Assembly (NCBI RefSeq): GCF_947503465.1
Contig: NZ_CANNDN010000001.1
Coordinates: forward strand, 124,001 to 188,000
Source: an uncultured Tateyamaria sp.
Lineage (GTDB): Bacteria; Pseudomonadota; Alphaproteobacteria; Rhodobacterales; Rhodobacteraceae
DNA: 64,000 nucleotides
Direction: 5' to 3'
Shown piece by piece: positions 53,536 through 62,013 of this stretch. Position 1 is the stretch's first letter, and every line of letters begins with the position of its first letter. The translations under genes and the position numbers were made by a program. The notes under the pieces were generated by a model. The model did not search any database. It was not told the DNA's origin and saw only the letters and a program-made list of their open reading frames with translations.

Positions 53536-54096
53536 CTAGAAAGCGGCCAGGTCCTGCAAGGTATATCGCGGCATGACCGGAAACTCGGGATCCTCCTCAA
53601 ACCGGACATCGCTGACCAGGCACATCGCCCCGCAGATCAGCCGTGCCTCCTTCGCCCGCGCATCCACATACCAAAGCCGTCCGCCGGGGGTGGCGACATA
53701 TCCGTCCGTGTCATCCTCGATATCCGTGCGGATGTCGTCGTAGGACGGGATTTCGGTCAGGAATTCACGGTCATAGGCACCGTGGGTGTGGTACGAGGCC
53801 AGCACGGTCACACCCGGTCCTGCGGTCTCGGGGGGCAGGCAACTGGATGTGCCGCCGCGCCGGGCCGGCGTGGCCACATAGCGCCCGGCCGTGTCGACGC
53901 CGATCAGCCCGCAATACTCGCGCGCGTCGTTGATGGACTGGCCCTGAAGGCCGTTGAACAGATCGGCGGCAAAGGCGATCTCGGCCTCGGTCTGGGGCAG
54001 GGGACGCGGGGCCATGACGATGGCACCCACGGCCACCGGATCGGGGGCGTCGCATGCGGCAAGTACAAGTAGGGCAACAGCAAATCGGCGCGTCAT
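53536..54096 (-). CDS. DUF4329-type lipoprotein with JAMM-like motif
   Basis: A 186 aa protein. ATG 54096 gives MTRRFAVALLVLAACDAPDP with lipobox LAAC, so it is probably a lipoprotein; the longer frame upstream is unsupported. SYHTHGAYDREFLTEIPSYDD contains the HxH...SxxD pattern of JAB/MPN-fold metallopeptidases, with a Glu in DAREYCGLIGV upstream. Family DUF4329 proteins occur with toxin-like modules, but here none is present. The role is unknown. Confidence 0.7.
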   Translation of the reverse strand: MTRRFAVALLVLAACDAPDPVAVGAIVMAPRPLPQTEAEIAFAADLFNGLQGQSINDAREYCGLIGVDTAGRYVATPARRGGTSSCLPPETAGPGVTVLASYHTHGAYDREFLTEIPSYDDIRTDIEDDTDGYVATPGGRLWYVDARAKEARLICGAMCLVSDVRFEEDPEFPVMPRYTLQDLAAF

Positions 54097-54202
54097 GGGG
54101 ACACCGTGCACGGGGTTGCGGGCAAAGGTCAACGGGTGCCGACGCAAAGAAAAACCGCGCCCCGGCGGGACGCGGTTCATATCATTCAGACCCGGTGCCG
54201 GA

Positions 54203-54847
54203 TCAGGCCTTGGGCGCGTCCTCGGCGTCGCCTTCGGCGGCGTCCTCGGATGCGATGCCTGCGGTCTCGGCCAGGTCTTCGTCTTCGGATGCGGCGGCGC
54301 CGATATCGTCGAACAGTTCCTGGATTTCGAACTCAGCGGCGGCTTCCTCTTCGGCGGCCAGTTCCTGGATCGATTTGCCGGACGCTTGCAGTTCCGCCTC
54401 TTCTTCCGAGCGGGCGACGTTCAGTTGAATGACAACGTCCACTTCGGGGTGCAACGAGATGTGCACGTCGTGCAGACCCAGTTCCTTGATGGGGTTCGGG
54501 ATCACGACCTGCTTGCGGTCAACGCTGAAACCTTCGGCGGTTGCCACGTCGGATGCATCGCGCGGTGTGACGGAGCCATAGAGGTTCCCGCCATCGGACG
54601 CCTGGCGAATCACGATGAACTGCTGACCATCCAGCTTGTCACCCAGCGCTTCGGCCTCTTTGCGGGTTTCCAGGTTGCGGGCTTCCAGCTGCGCTTTCTG
54701 CGATTCGAAGTCGGCGATATTGGCCTCGGAGGCCACCAGCGCCTTCTTCTGCAACAGCAGGTAGTTGCGGGCGTACCCGGGTTTGACGTCCACGACGTCG
54801 CCCATCTGGCCCAGCTTGGCCACACGTTCGAGAAGGATCACTTGCAT
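54203..54847 (-). CDS. rplI: 50S ribosomal protein L9 with long acidic C-terminal tail
   Basis: A 214 aa L9 protein. Residues 1-149 fit the family ([75 protein letters not shown]). E. coli L9 is about 149 aa; here about 60 extra residues are mostly Glu, Ala and Asp ([16 protein letters not shown]...[14 protein letters not shown]). Such tails occur in Rhodobacteraceae. ATG 54847 is the family start. The gene is the last of rpsF-rpsR-rplI. Confidence 0.96.
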   Translation of the reverse strand: MQVILLERVAKLGQMGDVVDVKPGYARNYLLLQKKALVASEANIADFESQKAQLEARNLETRKEAEALGDKLDGQQFIVIRQASDGGNLYGSVTPRDASDVATAEGFSVDRKQVVIPNPIKELGLHDVHISLHPEVDVVIQLNVARSEEEAELQASGKSIQELAAEEEAAAEFEIQELFDDIGAAASEDEDLAETAGIASEDAAEGDAEDAPKA

Positions 54848-54858
54848 GGGTCTTCTCC

Positions 54859-55086
54859 TTATTTCACGGCGTAGGGCAGCAGGGCCAGGAAGCGGGCGCG
54901 CTTGATGGCACGGGCCAGTTCGCGTTGCTTCTTGGCCGACACGGCGGTGATACGGGACGGCACGATCTTGCCACGCTCGGAAATGTAGCGTTGCAGCAGG
55001 CGCGTGTCCTTGTAGTCGATCGCAGGTGCGTTCTCGCCCGAGAAGGGGCACACTTTACGACGGCGGAAAAACGGTTTTGCAGCCAT
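54859..55086 (-). CDS. rpsR: 30S ribosomal protein S18
   Basis: 75 aa: [73 protein letters not shown], the complete S18 pattern. It binds S6 and 16S rRNA in the platform. It lies 11 bases upstream of rplI and 17 bases downstream of rpsF. Confidence 0.98.
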   Translation of the reverse strand: MAAKPFFRRRKVCPFSGENAPAIDYKDTRLLQRYISERGKIVPSRITAVSAKKQRELARAIKRARFLALLPYAVK

Positions 55087-55103
55087 GGTTTAGCTCCCTT
55101 CGC

Positions 55104-55457
55104 TCAGCGGCGCTCGCGACGGCTGTCGCGTTCGTCACGTTTCTGCATCTGGATCGAGGGGCCTTCGGCATGCTCGTCCACCTTGATCGTCAGAACGCGC
55201 ATGACGTCGTCATGCAGGCGCATCAGACGTTCCATTTCCTGGATCGCAGGGGCCGGGGCATCGGTGCGCATATAGGCATAGTGGCCCTTGCGGTTCTTGT
55301 TGATCTTGTAGGCCATGGTCTTGACGCCCCAGTACTCGTTGTCCACGAGTTGACCGCCATTGTCGGCCAGAACGGTGCCAAAATGTTCGATGAGACCCTC
55401 GGCCTGAGTGTTGCTCAGGTCCTGACGGGCAATCATCACATGCTCATAAAGAGGCAT
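55104..55457 (-). CDS. rpsF: 30S ribosomal protein S6
   Basis: 117 aa with the S6 pattern: MPLYEHVMIARQDLSNTQAEGLIEHFGTVLADNGGQLVDNEYWGVKTMAYKINKNRKGHYAYMRTDAPAPAIQEMERLMRLHDDVMRVLTIKVDEH. It is the first gene of the S6-S18-L9 operon, with a candidate promoter about 105 bases upstream. Confidence 0.98.
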   Translation of the reverse strand: MPLYEHVMIARQDLSNTQAEGLIEHFGTVLADNGGQLVDNEYWGVKTMAYKINKNRKGHYAYMRTDAPAPAIQEMERLMRLHDDVMRVLTIKVDEHAEGPSIQMQKRDERDSRRERR

Positions 55458-55562
55458 GGGACTTCTCCACTTCTATCAAGGCGCATTTCATAGACCGGCC
55501 AATGGGCCCTGCGGGTCGGTCACGAGAGACTGCGCGGCAAAACGGGTTTGCAGGGACGCGTC

Positions 55563-55590
55563 CGTATACACCGCTGGCGCTGCGGTGCAA
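55563..55590 (-). promoter_or_regulatory. Candidate promoter of rpsF-rpsR-rplI
   Basis: On the minus strand TTGCAC (55590-55585) and TATACG (55568-55563), preceded by GTG, are spaced by 16 bases. It lies about 105 bases upstream of the rpsF start, leaving a long leader in which S6:S18 feedback could act, as it does in E. coli. Confidence 0.55.
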
Positions 55591-55696
55591 GGGGCGATCA
55601 GGTTTTCCGCGCCATCACGGCCTTTCCTTTGCCGGGCCGCAATTTGGTCACGATTCGCGGACATGAATTGAAAAAACACGCTGGAGGATCACTGCC

Positions 55697-56182
55697 ATGA
55701 CTGCCACTTTCGACGCCACCACCGACACCGGACCAAACGGCATGTTGAGCCGGTTCGGCGGACCTCGCAACCTGGGCCGCTTTGCCCTGCGCACCGTGGG
55801 GGCCGTGCTGGTGGTGGCGGGGATTGGCGTCTGGCTGGAACCCACGGCCTATCCCGGCCCCGACCTCGTGGCGATGAAACTGGGCCTGTCGCTGTTTCTG
55901 AGCCTGGCGGGCTTCTTGATCCTGCACGACCGTGATGCGGATCAGGGACCCGAACTGCATATCGACACGGTCCGGCGCGAAGTCCGCCTGGTCAAGTCGA
56001 CCGGTGGCAGGCACAGCGTCCTGGACCGCACACCGCTGCGCGATCTGGGCAAGGCCGAAGACCTGGGCGACACCGTGCGCCTGTCCGCCGCCAATGGCGA
56101 AGTGCTGGGCTGCGTCTCGATGGCGGACCCACAGGTCAGGGCCCGTCTGTGCGGCGCACTTCAGGATGCGGGCAAACTCTGA
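55697..56182 (+). CDS. Hypothetical membrane protein
   Basis: A 161 aa protein with two hydrophobic segments (RFALRTVGAVLVVAGIGVWL, about 28-47, and VAMKLGLSLFLSLAGFLIL, about 58-76), then a soluble domain that reads like a small beta-rich module (ELHIDTVRREVRLVKSTGGRHSVLDRTPLRDLGKAEDLGDTVRLSAANGEVLGCVSM). I do not recognise a family. ATG at 55697 has GGAGGATC 9 bases upstream. Confidence 0.75.
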   Translation: MTATFDATTDTGPNGMLSRFGGPRNLGRFALRTVGAVLVVAGIGVWLEPTAYPGPDLVAMKLGLSLFLSLAGFLILHDRDADQGPELHIDTVRREVRLVKSTGGRHSVLDRTPLRDLGKAEDLGDTVRLSAANGEVLGCVSMADPQVRARLCGALQDAGKL

Positions 56183-56315
56183 CCGCCAGGCCCAATGCCT
56201 TCGGCACATGGGCGATGTTCAGCCGCGCGCACGATATGTTGACCAATGTGCAGTTGCCTCTGCGGCAATCTGCGACATGTTCTCCACATACTGAAACTCT
56301 TGTGGAGCATGTCCC

Positions 56316-56885
56316 ATGAAATCCCTCCTCCTCGCCACGGCTTTGGCCACATCCGCATCTTTCGCCTTTGCGGCTGAACGCTACACGCTCGATTCAAGCC
56401 ACAGCCAGGTGCTGTTTTCCTACAACCACCTCGGCTTCTCGACGACTTGGGGCATGTTCTCGGGCTTTGAAGGCGAGATCATGTTCGATCAGGACAATCC
56501 CGCCAATTCCAGCGTGACCGTGTCGATGCCCACCAAATCGATGTTCACCGGCTGGGAACAGCGCGACGGCCACTTCATGTCGGCAGATTTTTTCGGGGCC
56601 ACGGACGAGGACCTGATCACCTTCACGTCGACCGCCATCGAAGTCACGGGCGAGGGCACGGCAAAGATCACCGGTGACCTGACCATGAATGACGTCACCA
56701 AGTCGGTTGTTCTGGACGCGACCCTGAACCAGGCGGGATCAAACCCGCTGAACCAGAAAGACTGGGCCGGGTTCAACGCGACAACCACGCTTTTGCGCTC
56801 TGATTTTGGGGTTGGCGCCTTTGCGCCAGCGGTGAGCGACGAGGTGCAGGTCCAGATCTCGGTCGAGGCGGAAAAGGCCGAGTAA
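56316..56885 (+). CDS. YceI family periplasmic protein
   Basis: 189 aa with signal peptide (about residues 1-19, FAFAAERY). The body is a lipocalin-like YceI barrel: ERYTLDSSHSQVLFSYNHLGFSTTWGMFSGFEGEIMFDQDNP, HFMSADFFGATDEDLITFTST and KITGDLTMNDVTKSVVLDATLNQ. YceI proteins bind isoprenoid-like lipids in the periplasm. A related YceI domain occurs in the b561 fusion gene 179 bases away on the opposite strand. Confidence 0.92.
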   Translation: MKSLLLATALATSASFAFAAERYTLDSSHSQVLFSYNHLGFSTTWGMFSGFEGEIMFDQDNPANSSVTVSMPTKSMFTGWEQRDGHFMSADFFGATDEDLITFTSTAIEVTGEGTAKITGDLTMNDVTKSVVLDATLNQAGSNPLNQKDWAGFNATTTLLRSDFGVGAFAPAVSDEVQVQISVEAEKAE

Positions 56886-56907
56886 CGCCACCACTCGCGA
56901 TCATTTC

Positions 56908-56941
56908 GAGGGCCGTGCGATCCGTTCGCATGGCCCTTTTT
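56908..56941 (+). terminator. Intrinsic terminator after yceI
   Basis: GGGCCGTGCGA (from 56910) pairs with TCGCATGGCCC around TCCGT, with one G-T pair, then five Ts. It lies 25 bases after the YceI stop. Confidence 0.78.
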
Positions 56942-56989
56942 CGTGGCTGCTGTCGAAAGGCCGCGCAGATGCGCGACATGATTTTATTC

Positions 56990-57053
56990 AGGAGGGTCTT
57001 TTCAGCCCCTCCTGGCAGATGCCTCAGGCGGTCGTATTTTTGGTCGAAAGAAG
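56990..57053. repeat. Hairpin and GTATTTT-type motif beside the b561 gene end
   Basis: AGGAGG (56990-56995) pairs with CCTCCT (57008-57013), and GTATTTTTGGTCGAAAGAAG (57034-57053) follows. The latter resembles GTATTTTCAGCCAGAAGAAG at the tmk end (7316-7335). Both are just beyond the 3' ends of minus-strand genes. Confidence 0.5.
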
Positions 57054-57063
57054 GGCCTTGGTC

Positions 57064-58287
57064 CTACTCTGCTGCGGCCCGCGTCGCGGTGAGCGCGACG
57101 TTGACCTCCACGGCGAATTTGAGCGAGCTTTCATCGGCCATCGTGGCGCCCACGTTGAAGTCGCGCCGGTCCAGCGTCAGCCCGCCTCTCATGGACGCGG
57201 CGTCGCCGTCGATGGAGAGGCCGAAGGGCAGGGTGACCGGCATCGACTGGCCCTTTATGGTCAGCGTGCCCTGCGCCTCGTAGCCGTCCACCACCGGCAC
57301 GATGTCGGCGATGTAGGTGGCGGTGGGAAATTCGGCCGTGTTGAAGAAATCGGGACCCATCGCCTGGTCCGTCACGGACCCCAGGGTGAGCGATCCGATG
57401 GACACTGTCACCTCGACCGCGCCTGCAACCCCGTTTTCGACCGTTTCATCAAAGCTGATGGCGGCGGTCCAATCGGCGAACTGCCCGTCCACCTCAGAGC
57501 CCAGTTGTGTCACCACGATGCCAAGCGTGCCGTCCTGCACCTGCCAGTCCGACTGGACCTCTTCGAGCTCTGCGGCCGCGGTGCCGCCATGGGGGGCGTA
57601 GACACCCAGTGCCGCACCGCCCGACAGGGCCAGCGCCCACAGCGCCAGCGCGGCGGTGATCGGGGCGGCATGTTTATGCTCGGGCGTTGTGGCAGGCACC
57701 TCCGTGCGGCCAAACCACATGCGCCGCAGCGTGGCGTCCTTGTCGATGACATGGTGTTTCAGGGCCCCCGCGATATGCAACAGCAGTGCCACGCCCAGCA
57801 CCTTGGTCAACACCCAATGCGCCCCCCCCATGGCACCGGCCAGTGCTTCGGATTTGGGGACAAGGGGCAGGTTCTGCCCGAACGGCCACCAGATCGGGGC
57901 AAAACCGCTGGCGGCGGCATGGTGTATCCACCCCGACAGCGGCACCACGACGAGGCTGCCATAGAGTAGCCAGTGCACGGTTTCGGCGGCCAGGCTCTCC
58001 ATCTTGCGGTCCGGATGCAGCAGGCCGGGTTTGGGTTGGCTGATCGCCCAGGCGATGCGCGCAAGGGCCACGAAGAACACCGCAACCCCCAATGTCTTGT
58101 GCAGCGAAAACAACCACGCCGTGCGGGCGATGAACGCATCGGACGTCTCGGCCCCGGATTTCAGCGCATAGGCCATGTCATTGGCGATCAGACCCAGGGG
58201 CATAAGCGTGATGATCAGCAGGGCGGTCAGCCAGTGAAAGGTCTTGGACAGGCTGCCGTAGCGGTCAGCGGTGTTGGCAAGGGCCAT
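57064..58287 (-). CDS. Cytochrome b561-YceI fusion protein
   Basis: About 407 aa. Residues about 10-185 form a b561-type di-heme membrane domain with four hydrophobic segments and paired His (KTFHWLTALLIITLMPLGLI, FSLHKTLGVAVFFVALARIAWA, TVHWLLYGSLVVVPLSGWIHH, VLTKVLGVALLLHIAGALKHH). Residues about 235-405 are a periplasmic YceI-like domain (DWQVQDGTLGIVVTQLGSEVDGQFADWTAAISFD, FNTAEFPTATYIADIVPVVDGYEAQGTLTIKGQSMPVTLPF). ATG 58287 follows GGAG; an alternative is 58311. It likely links lipid-quinone redox in the membrane to a periplasmic isoprenoid carrier. Confidence 0.88.
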   Translation of the reverse strand: MALANTADRYGSLSKTFHWLTALLIITLMPLGLIANDMAYALKSGAETSDAFIARTAWLFSLHKTLGVAVFFVALARIAWAISQPKPGLLHPDRKMESLAAETVHWLLYGSLVVVPLSGWIHHAAASGFAPIWWPFGQNLPLVPKSEALAGAMGGAHWVLTKVLGVALLLHIAGALKHHVIDKDATLRRMWFGRTEVPATTPEHKHAAPITAALALWALALSGGAALGVYAPHGGTAAAELEEVQSDWQVQDGTLGIVVTQLGSEVDGQFADWTAAISFDETVENGVAGAVEVTVSIGSLTLGSVTDQAMGPDFFNTAEFPTATYIADIVPVVDGYEAQGTLTIKGQSMPVTLPFGLSIDGDAASMRGGLTLDRRDFNVGATMADESSLKFAVEVNVALTATRAAAE

Positions 58288-58458
58288 GTGTGGTCTCCGA
58301 ACGTTGCGCATGGGTGTAACACCCTTGTCCCTAATGTTATGCATCTGGTCGTTCGGACAACCGCCAATTCTTGCACAGATGTCGTGCGGGCCTCTCTTGT
58401 CTGGTCGGGTCGGGGCGATTACACCCGTGGACGAAGAACACCAAAAGGGGGGCAGGCC

Positions 58459-59391
58459 ATGAGCGTGGCATTCGTATTTCCGGGGCAGGGAGCCCAGACC
58501 GTGGGCATGGGCAAGGCGCTGGCCGAGGCCTATCCCGCCGCACAGGCCGTCTTTGACGAGGTGGATGAGGCGCTGGGCGAAAAGCTGTCGAGCCTGATCT
58601 GGGACGGCAACCAGGACACGCTGACCCTGACGCGCAACGCGCAACCCGCCCTGATGGCGACTTCCATCGCGGCGATGCGCGCGCTTGAGGCCGAAGGGAT
58701 CACCATCGACCGGGCCAGTTTCGTGGCCGGGCATTCCTTGGGTGAATATTCGGCCCTCTGTGCGGCAGGGGCGCTCAGTGTCGCGGATACCGCGCGGTTG
58801 CTGCGCACACGTGGGCAGGCAATGCAGGACGCGGTGCCCGTGGGCGTGGGCGCGATGGCGGCCCTTCTGGGCCTCGACTTCGACACCGCGGCCCAGGTGG
58901 CGCAAGAGGCCGCGGCGGGCGAAGTGTGCGAAGCGGCCAATGACAACGACCCAAGCCAGGTGGTGGTGTCGGGTCACACCGGCGCGGTCGAACGGGCGGT
59001 CGAGATCGCCAAGACACGCGGTGCCAAGCGGGCCGTGATGCTGCCTGTCTCTGCCCCGTTCCATTGCAGCCTGATGGAGCCTGCGGCAGGCGTCATGGCC
59101 GAAGCGCTGAGCCACGTGGATATCGACGCACCGGCTGTTCCGATTGTGCCCAACGTGACCGCGCATAGCTGCAAAAGCGCGACGCTCGTGCGCAATCATC
59201 TGGTGGATCAGATCACCGGGTCGGTCCGTTGGCGCGAAAGCGTCCTGTACATGGCGGGCGAAGGCGTGACCGAGATCTGGGAGATCGGTGCGGGCAAGGC
59301 GCTGTCGGGCATGATCCGGCGTATCGACCGGTCCATCGCCACCCGCGCCGTTGGCACGCCCGATGACATCAAGGCGGCGCTGGATGGCTGA
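58459..59391 (+). CDS. fabD: Malonyl-CoA:ACP transacylase
   Basis: A 310 aa transacylase that loads malonyl onto ACP. It starts VAFVFPGQGAQTVGMGKALAEAYPAA, has the nucleophile motif GHSLGEYSALCAAGAL with S93 and the catalytic His in LPVSAPFHCSLM. The ATG at 58459 is the family start. Downstream genes GyrI-like, fabG and acpP are co-directional, so this opens a fatty acid operon. Confidence 0.97.
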   Translation: MSVAFVFPGQGAQTVGMGKALAEAYPAAQAVFDEVDEALGEKLSSLIWDGNQDTLTLTRNAQPALMATSIAAMRALEAEGITIDRASFVAGHSLGEYSALCAAGALSVADTARLLRTRGQAMQDAVPVGVGAMAALLGLDFDTAAQVAQEAAAGEVCEAANDNDPSQVVVSGHTGAVERAVEIAKTRGAKRAVMLPVSAPFHCSLMEPAAGVMAEALSHVDIDAPAVPIVPNVTAHSCKSATLVRNHLVDQITGSVRWRESVLYMAGEGVTEIWEIGAGKALSGMIRRIDRSIATRAVGTPDDIKAALDG

Positions 59392-59821
59392 TCTGGTCAC
59401 CTTGCCGCCCGACACCCTGGGCGGTGTGATCGATACGGTGCCGTTTGCCGGACGGTTCCAGCTGATCCCGGATGTCTTCGGGCGTATGGATTCGCTCTTG
59501 GGCCAGTCCGGCATCTTCTATGCCGGGCCGCAGACCGCGCTCTACCGTGTGGACGGTGACGATATGGAGATCCGCATCGGCGTGCCGCTGCCCCACCCAC
59601 TTCCCGGTTTCACGATGTTCGATGTGGCCGAAACACAGGCCCTGCACATACGCCATCACGGGGCATTCGATACGCTGCCCGGGGTCTATCAGGCGTTGAC
59701 GGCCGATGTGGAACAGCGTGGCCTTGTCCGGACAGGGTGGGCGCGCGAGGTCTACCGGTTCGTGGCCAAGGACGCGTCCCTGAATATCTGCGACGTCTAT
59801 ATGGACGTGGCGCAAGCTTGA
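59384..59821 (+). CDS. GyrI-like effector-domain protein
   Basis: A 145 aa stand-alone GyrI-like/SOUL-type domain: LPPDTLGGVIDTVPFAGRFQLIPDVFGRMDSLLG, LYRVDGDDMEIRIGVPLPHPLPGFTMFDVAETQALHIRHHGAFDTLPGVYQALTADVEQRGLV. Such domains bind small ligands in AraC-type regulators but also occur alone. Its start overlaps the fabD stop by 8 bases and it lies 16 bases before fabG, so it is embedded in the fatty acid operon. It could sense a lipid-related molecule. Confidence 0.78.
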   Translation: MADLVTLPPDTLGGVIDTVPFAGRFQLIPDVFGRMDSLLGQSGIFYAGPQTALYRVDGDDMEIRIGVPLPHPLPGFTMFDVAETQALHIRHHGAFDTLPGVYQALTADVEQRGLVRTGWAREVYRFVAKDASLNICDVYMDVAQA

Positions 59822-59837
59822 AGAAAAAGAGGTTCAT

Positions 59838-60575
59838 ATGTTTGATCTGACAGGAAAATCCGCGCTGATCACCGGCGCGTCGGGCGGCATCGGGGCCGAG
59901 ATCGCGCGCGTGCTGCACGGGGCCGGGGCCACGGTGGGCCTGAGCGGCACGCGGACCGTCCCGCTTGAGGCGCTGGCGGGTGAGTTGGGCCCGCGGGCGC
60001 ATGTACTGCCCTGTAACCTGAGCGATCCGGACGCCGTGGACGCGTTGCCCAAGCAGGCGATCGAGGCGATGGGCGCGGTCGATATCCTCGTGAACAATGC
60101 AGGCATCACCCGCGACAACATCTTCATGCGGATGTCGGATGACGAATGGCAGTCGGTGATCAACGTGAACCTCACCTCGACCTTCAAGCTGTGCAAGGGG
60201 GTCATGCGGGGCATGATGAAGGCGCGCTGGGGACGGATCGTGAATATCTCGTCCGTGGTGGGGGCCACCGGCAACCCGGGCCAGGCCAACTATGCGGCGT
60301 CGAAGGCGGGTATGGTCGGCATGTCCAAAAGCCTGGCCTACGAGGTGGCAAGCCGCGGGATCACCGTGAATGCCATTGCGCCGGGGTTCATCGCCACGGC
60401 GATGACGGACAAGCTGACAGAGGATCAAAAGACTGGAATCATGGGGCAAATTCCCGCCGGTCGCATGGGCGAGGCGCATGAAATCGCCGCCGCCACGCTG
60501 TATCTGGCCAGCCCCGAAGCGGCCTATGTCACGGGCACGACCTTGCACGTCAATGGCGGCATGGCCATGTTGTAG
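59838..60575 (+). CDS. fabG: 3-oxoacyl-ACP reductase
   Basis: A 245 aa NADPH-dependent SDR that reduces 3-oxoacyl-ACP. It has the cofactor motif TGASGGIGAEIA (about 13-24), NNAGITRDNIFMRMS, the catalytic residues S139 (NISSVVG), Y152 and K156 (YAASKAG), and the end TGTTLHVNGGMAML. The length is typical. Confidence 0.97.
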   Translation: MFDLTGKSALITGASGGIGAEIARVLHGAGATVGLSGTRTVPLEALAGELGPRAHVLPCNLSDPDAVDALPKQAIEAMGAVDILVNNAGITRDNIFMRMSDDEWQSVINVNLTSTFKLCKGVMRGMMKARWGRIVNISSVVGATGNPGQANYAASKAGMVGMSKSLAYEVASRGITVNAIAPGFIATAMTDKLTEDQKTGIMGQIPAGRMGEAHEIAAATLYLASPEAAYVTGTTLHVNGGMAML

Positions 60576-60593
60576 GCGCTAACACTCGGCGTC

Positions 60594-60621
60594 TTGCCAT
60601 CTTTTAGGGATGTGCTATAGG
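60594..60621 (+). promoter_or_regulatory. Candidate promoter of acpP
   Basis: TTGCCA (60594-60599) and TATAGG (60616-60621) are spaced by 16 bases, with an extended TGC before the -10. It lies in the 183-base gap before acpP, so acpP is likely to have a strong promoter of its own. Confidence 0.6.
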
Positions 60622-60758
60622 CGGCGCAGATTCCGGCAACGGGCCATACGCTTGGCCCAATGCCTCACCGCCCCAAGGGGGCAAGACCAGAGCCCCGAAA
60701 CGATGGGGACACCACTTGGGGGCGCGAATATTTGCCCCGGAAAAATGAGGACAGTCAT

Positions 60759-60992
60759 ATGAGCGACATCGCCGATCGCGTAAAGAAGATCGTTGTGGAA
60801 CACCTGGGTGTGGACGAAGAGAAGGTCAGCGAAAACGCATCCTTCATCGACGATCTGGGCGCAGACAGCCTGGACACCGTTGAGCTGGTTATGGCGTTCG
60901 AAGAAGAGTTCGGGATCGAGATTCCCGATGACGCGGCTGAAACCATCCAGACATTTGGCGACGCTGTGGGCTTTATCACCAAGGCATCGTAA
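60759..60992 (+). CDS. acpP: Acyl carrier protein
   Basis: 77 aa: [74 protein letters not shown]37 in GADSLD is the phosphopantetheine attachment site. ATG 60759 with TGAGGACA upstream gives the family start. It carries growing acyl chains between FabD, FabG and FabF. Confidence 0.98.
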   Translation: MSDIADRVKKIVVEHLGVDEEKVSENASFIDDLGADSLDTVELVMAFEEEFGIEIPDDAAETIQTFGDAVGFITKAS

Positions 60993-61013
60993 GACATTCG
61001 GGCATCTGCCCGA

Positions 61014-61053
61014 TCCGGCGGCGTTCTTTCTTGCGGAAGGGCGCCGTTTTTTT
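61014..61053 (+). terminator. Intrinsic terminator after acpP
   Basis: A GGCGTTCTT-like arm (from 61020) pairs with AAGGGCGCC (61037-61045), including two G-T pairs, and is followed by seven Ts. It lies about 25 bases after the acpP stop. Confidence 0.75.
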
Positions 61054-61082
61054 GTGGCTGCGCATTGGGGCCTTGCCTTTGG

Positions 61083-61098
61083 TGTCCCCGCGGGGACA
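61083..61098. repeat. Perfect 16-base palindrome shared with 31185-31200
   Basis: TGTCCCCGCGGGGACA is identical to the palindrome at 31185-31200. Here it lies between acpP and the acetyltransferase gene. Two copies in 64 kb suggest a dispersed element, although only a genome count could show its frequency. Confidence 0.7.
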
Positions 61099-61141
61099 AG
61101 CTTGGACAAAACAAACATAGTGTTCGGGCAGGACAACATTC

Positions 61142-61678
61142 ATGGGCAGACATGTGCCGACAATCAACACGGCGCGCGTGACCTTGCGCGCAATGCGGCC
61201 GGGCGAATTTGATCGCTTTGCCGAGATCTGGGCCATGCCGGACGTGGCCAAATATGTCGGGGGCACGCCGCGCGATCGCAGCGAAAGCTGGAAGGCTTTT
61301 CTGACGAATGCGGGACACTGGCAGGTCACGGGGTTCGGCCAATGGGGGATCGAGGATCACGCGACCCAGCGACTGGTGGGGCAGGTCGGGTTCTTCTACG
61401 GCGCACGCGGTCTGGGCGCGGATTTTGATGACAGGCCCGAAGCGGGCTGGGTGCTGGCCCCCGAAGCGCAGGGGCGCGGGCTGGGGATTGAAGCCGTGCA
61501 GGCCGCGCATGACTGGTTCGACCGCGTGGTGACCGGGCCTCTGGTCTGCATGATGGATCCCGCCCATGAGGCATCAGCGCGGATTGCAGAGAAGTTGGGG
61601 TATGTCGACATGCGGATGGCGGAGGATGACGCGGGACCCATTCAGCTGAAGCTGCGCAAGTCTCCGCCGCAGACGTGA
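61142..61678 (+). CDS. GNAT family N-acetyltransferase
   Basis: A 178 aa protein with a GNAT fold: TINTARVTLRAMRPGEFDRFAEIWAMPDVAKYVGG is the RimJ/RimL-like opening, and AGWVLAPEAQGRGLGIEAVQAAHDWFD carries the acetyl-CoA motif (QGRGLG). The acceptor is unknown. It separates acpP from fabF, unlike the usual order in which fabF follows acpP closely. Confidence 0.88.
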   Translation: MGRHVPTINTARVTLRAMRPGEFDRFAEIWAMPDVAKYVGGTPRDRSESWKAFLTNAGHWQVTGFGQWGIEDHATQRLVGQVGFFYGARGLGADFDDRPEAGWVLAPEAQGRGLGIEAVQAAHDWFDRVVTGPLVCMMDPAHEASARIAEKLGYVDMRMAEDDAGPIQLKLRKSPPQT

Positions 61679-62013
61679 TCTGATTGAGCGCCTGACGGCG
61701 CATTCCATGATTGAATTTGCGCGTCCACGCACCGGTGTGGCGCTGGTGACGGAGGCGTGAGAGGGGTTTCGAAGGAGACGCGTGGGCCTGCGCAGGTGAC
61801 ACTTTGTGAGAAACGCTTCAGGCTCACCAAAGCGAAACATCTTTCGCATCTGATCCACCTTTGTTGCTCTGGCTATGACGCATCATCGGCTCCGCCCCAA
61901 GGTAAATAGCCGTATCCCCGCGGTGCGGGGCCCCTCGGCGATTGACCTTGGCCCGTATCCGCTCATGCGTCCTATCCGACGCAGCAAAGGCGGCTCCGAA
62001 GCGAAAGAGGTCG
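61679..62013. other. Non-coding stretch between acetyltransferase gene and tandem repeat
   Basis: I see no supportable protein start, RNA gene or clear terminator. On the minus strand an open frame runs through here and through the repeat, but its content is low-complexity and it lies opposite fabF for most of its length. GCGGTGCGGGGCCCCTCGG-type GC runs give small hairpins only. Confidence 0.5.

Noticed and set aside
58288-59514. N-terminal extension of the b561 frame to 816 aa
   Set aside because: It would run antisense over fabD; the ATG at 58287 with GGAG upstream gives a normal b561 start.
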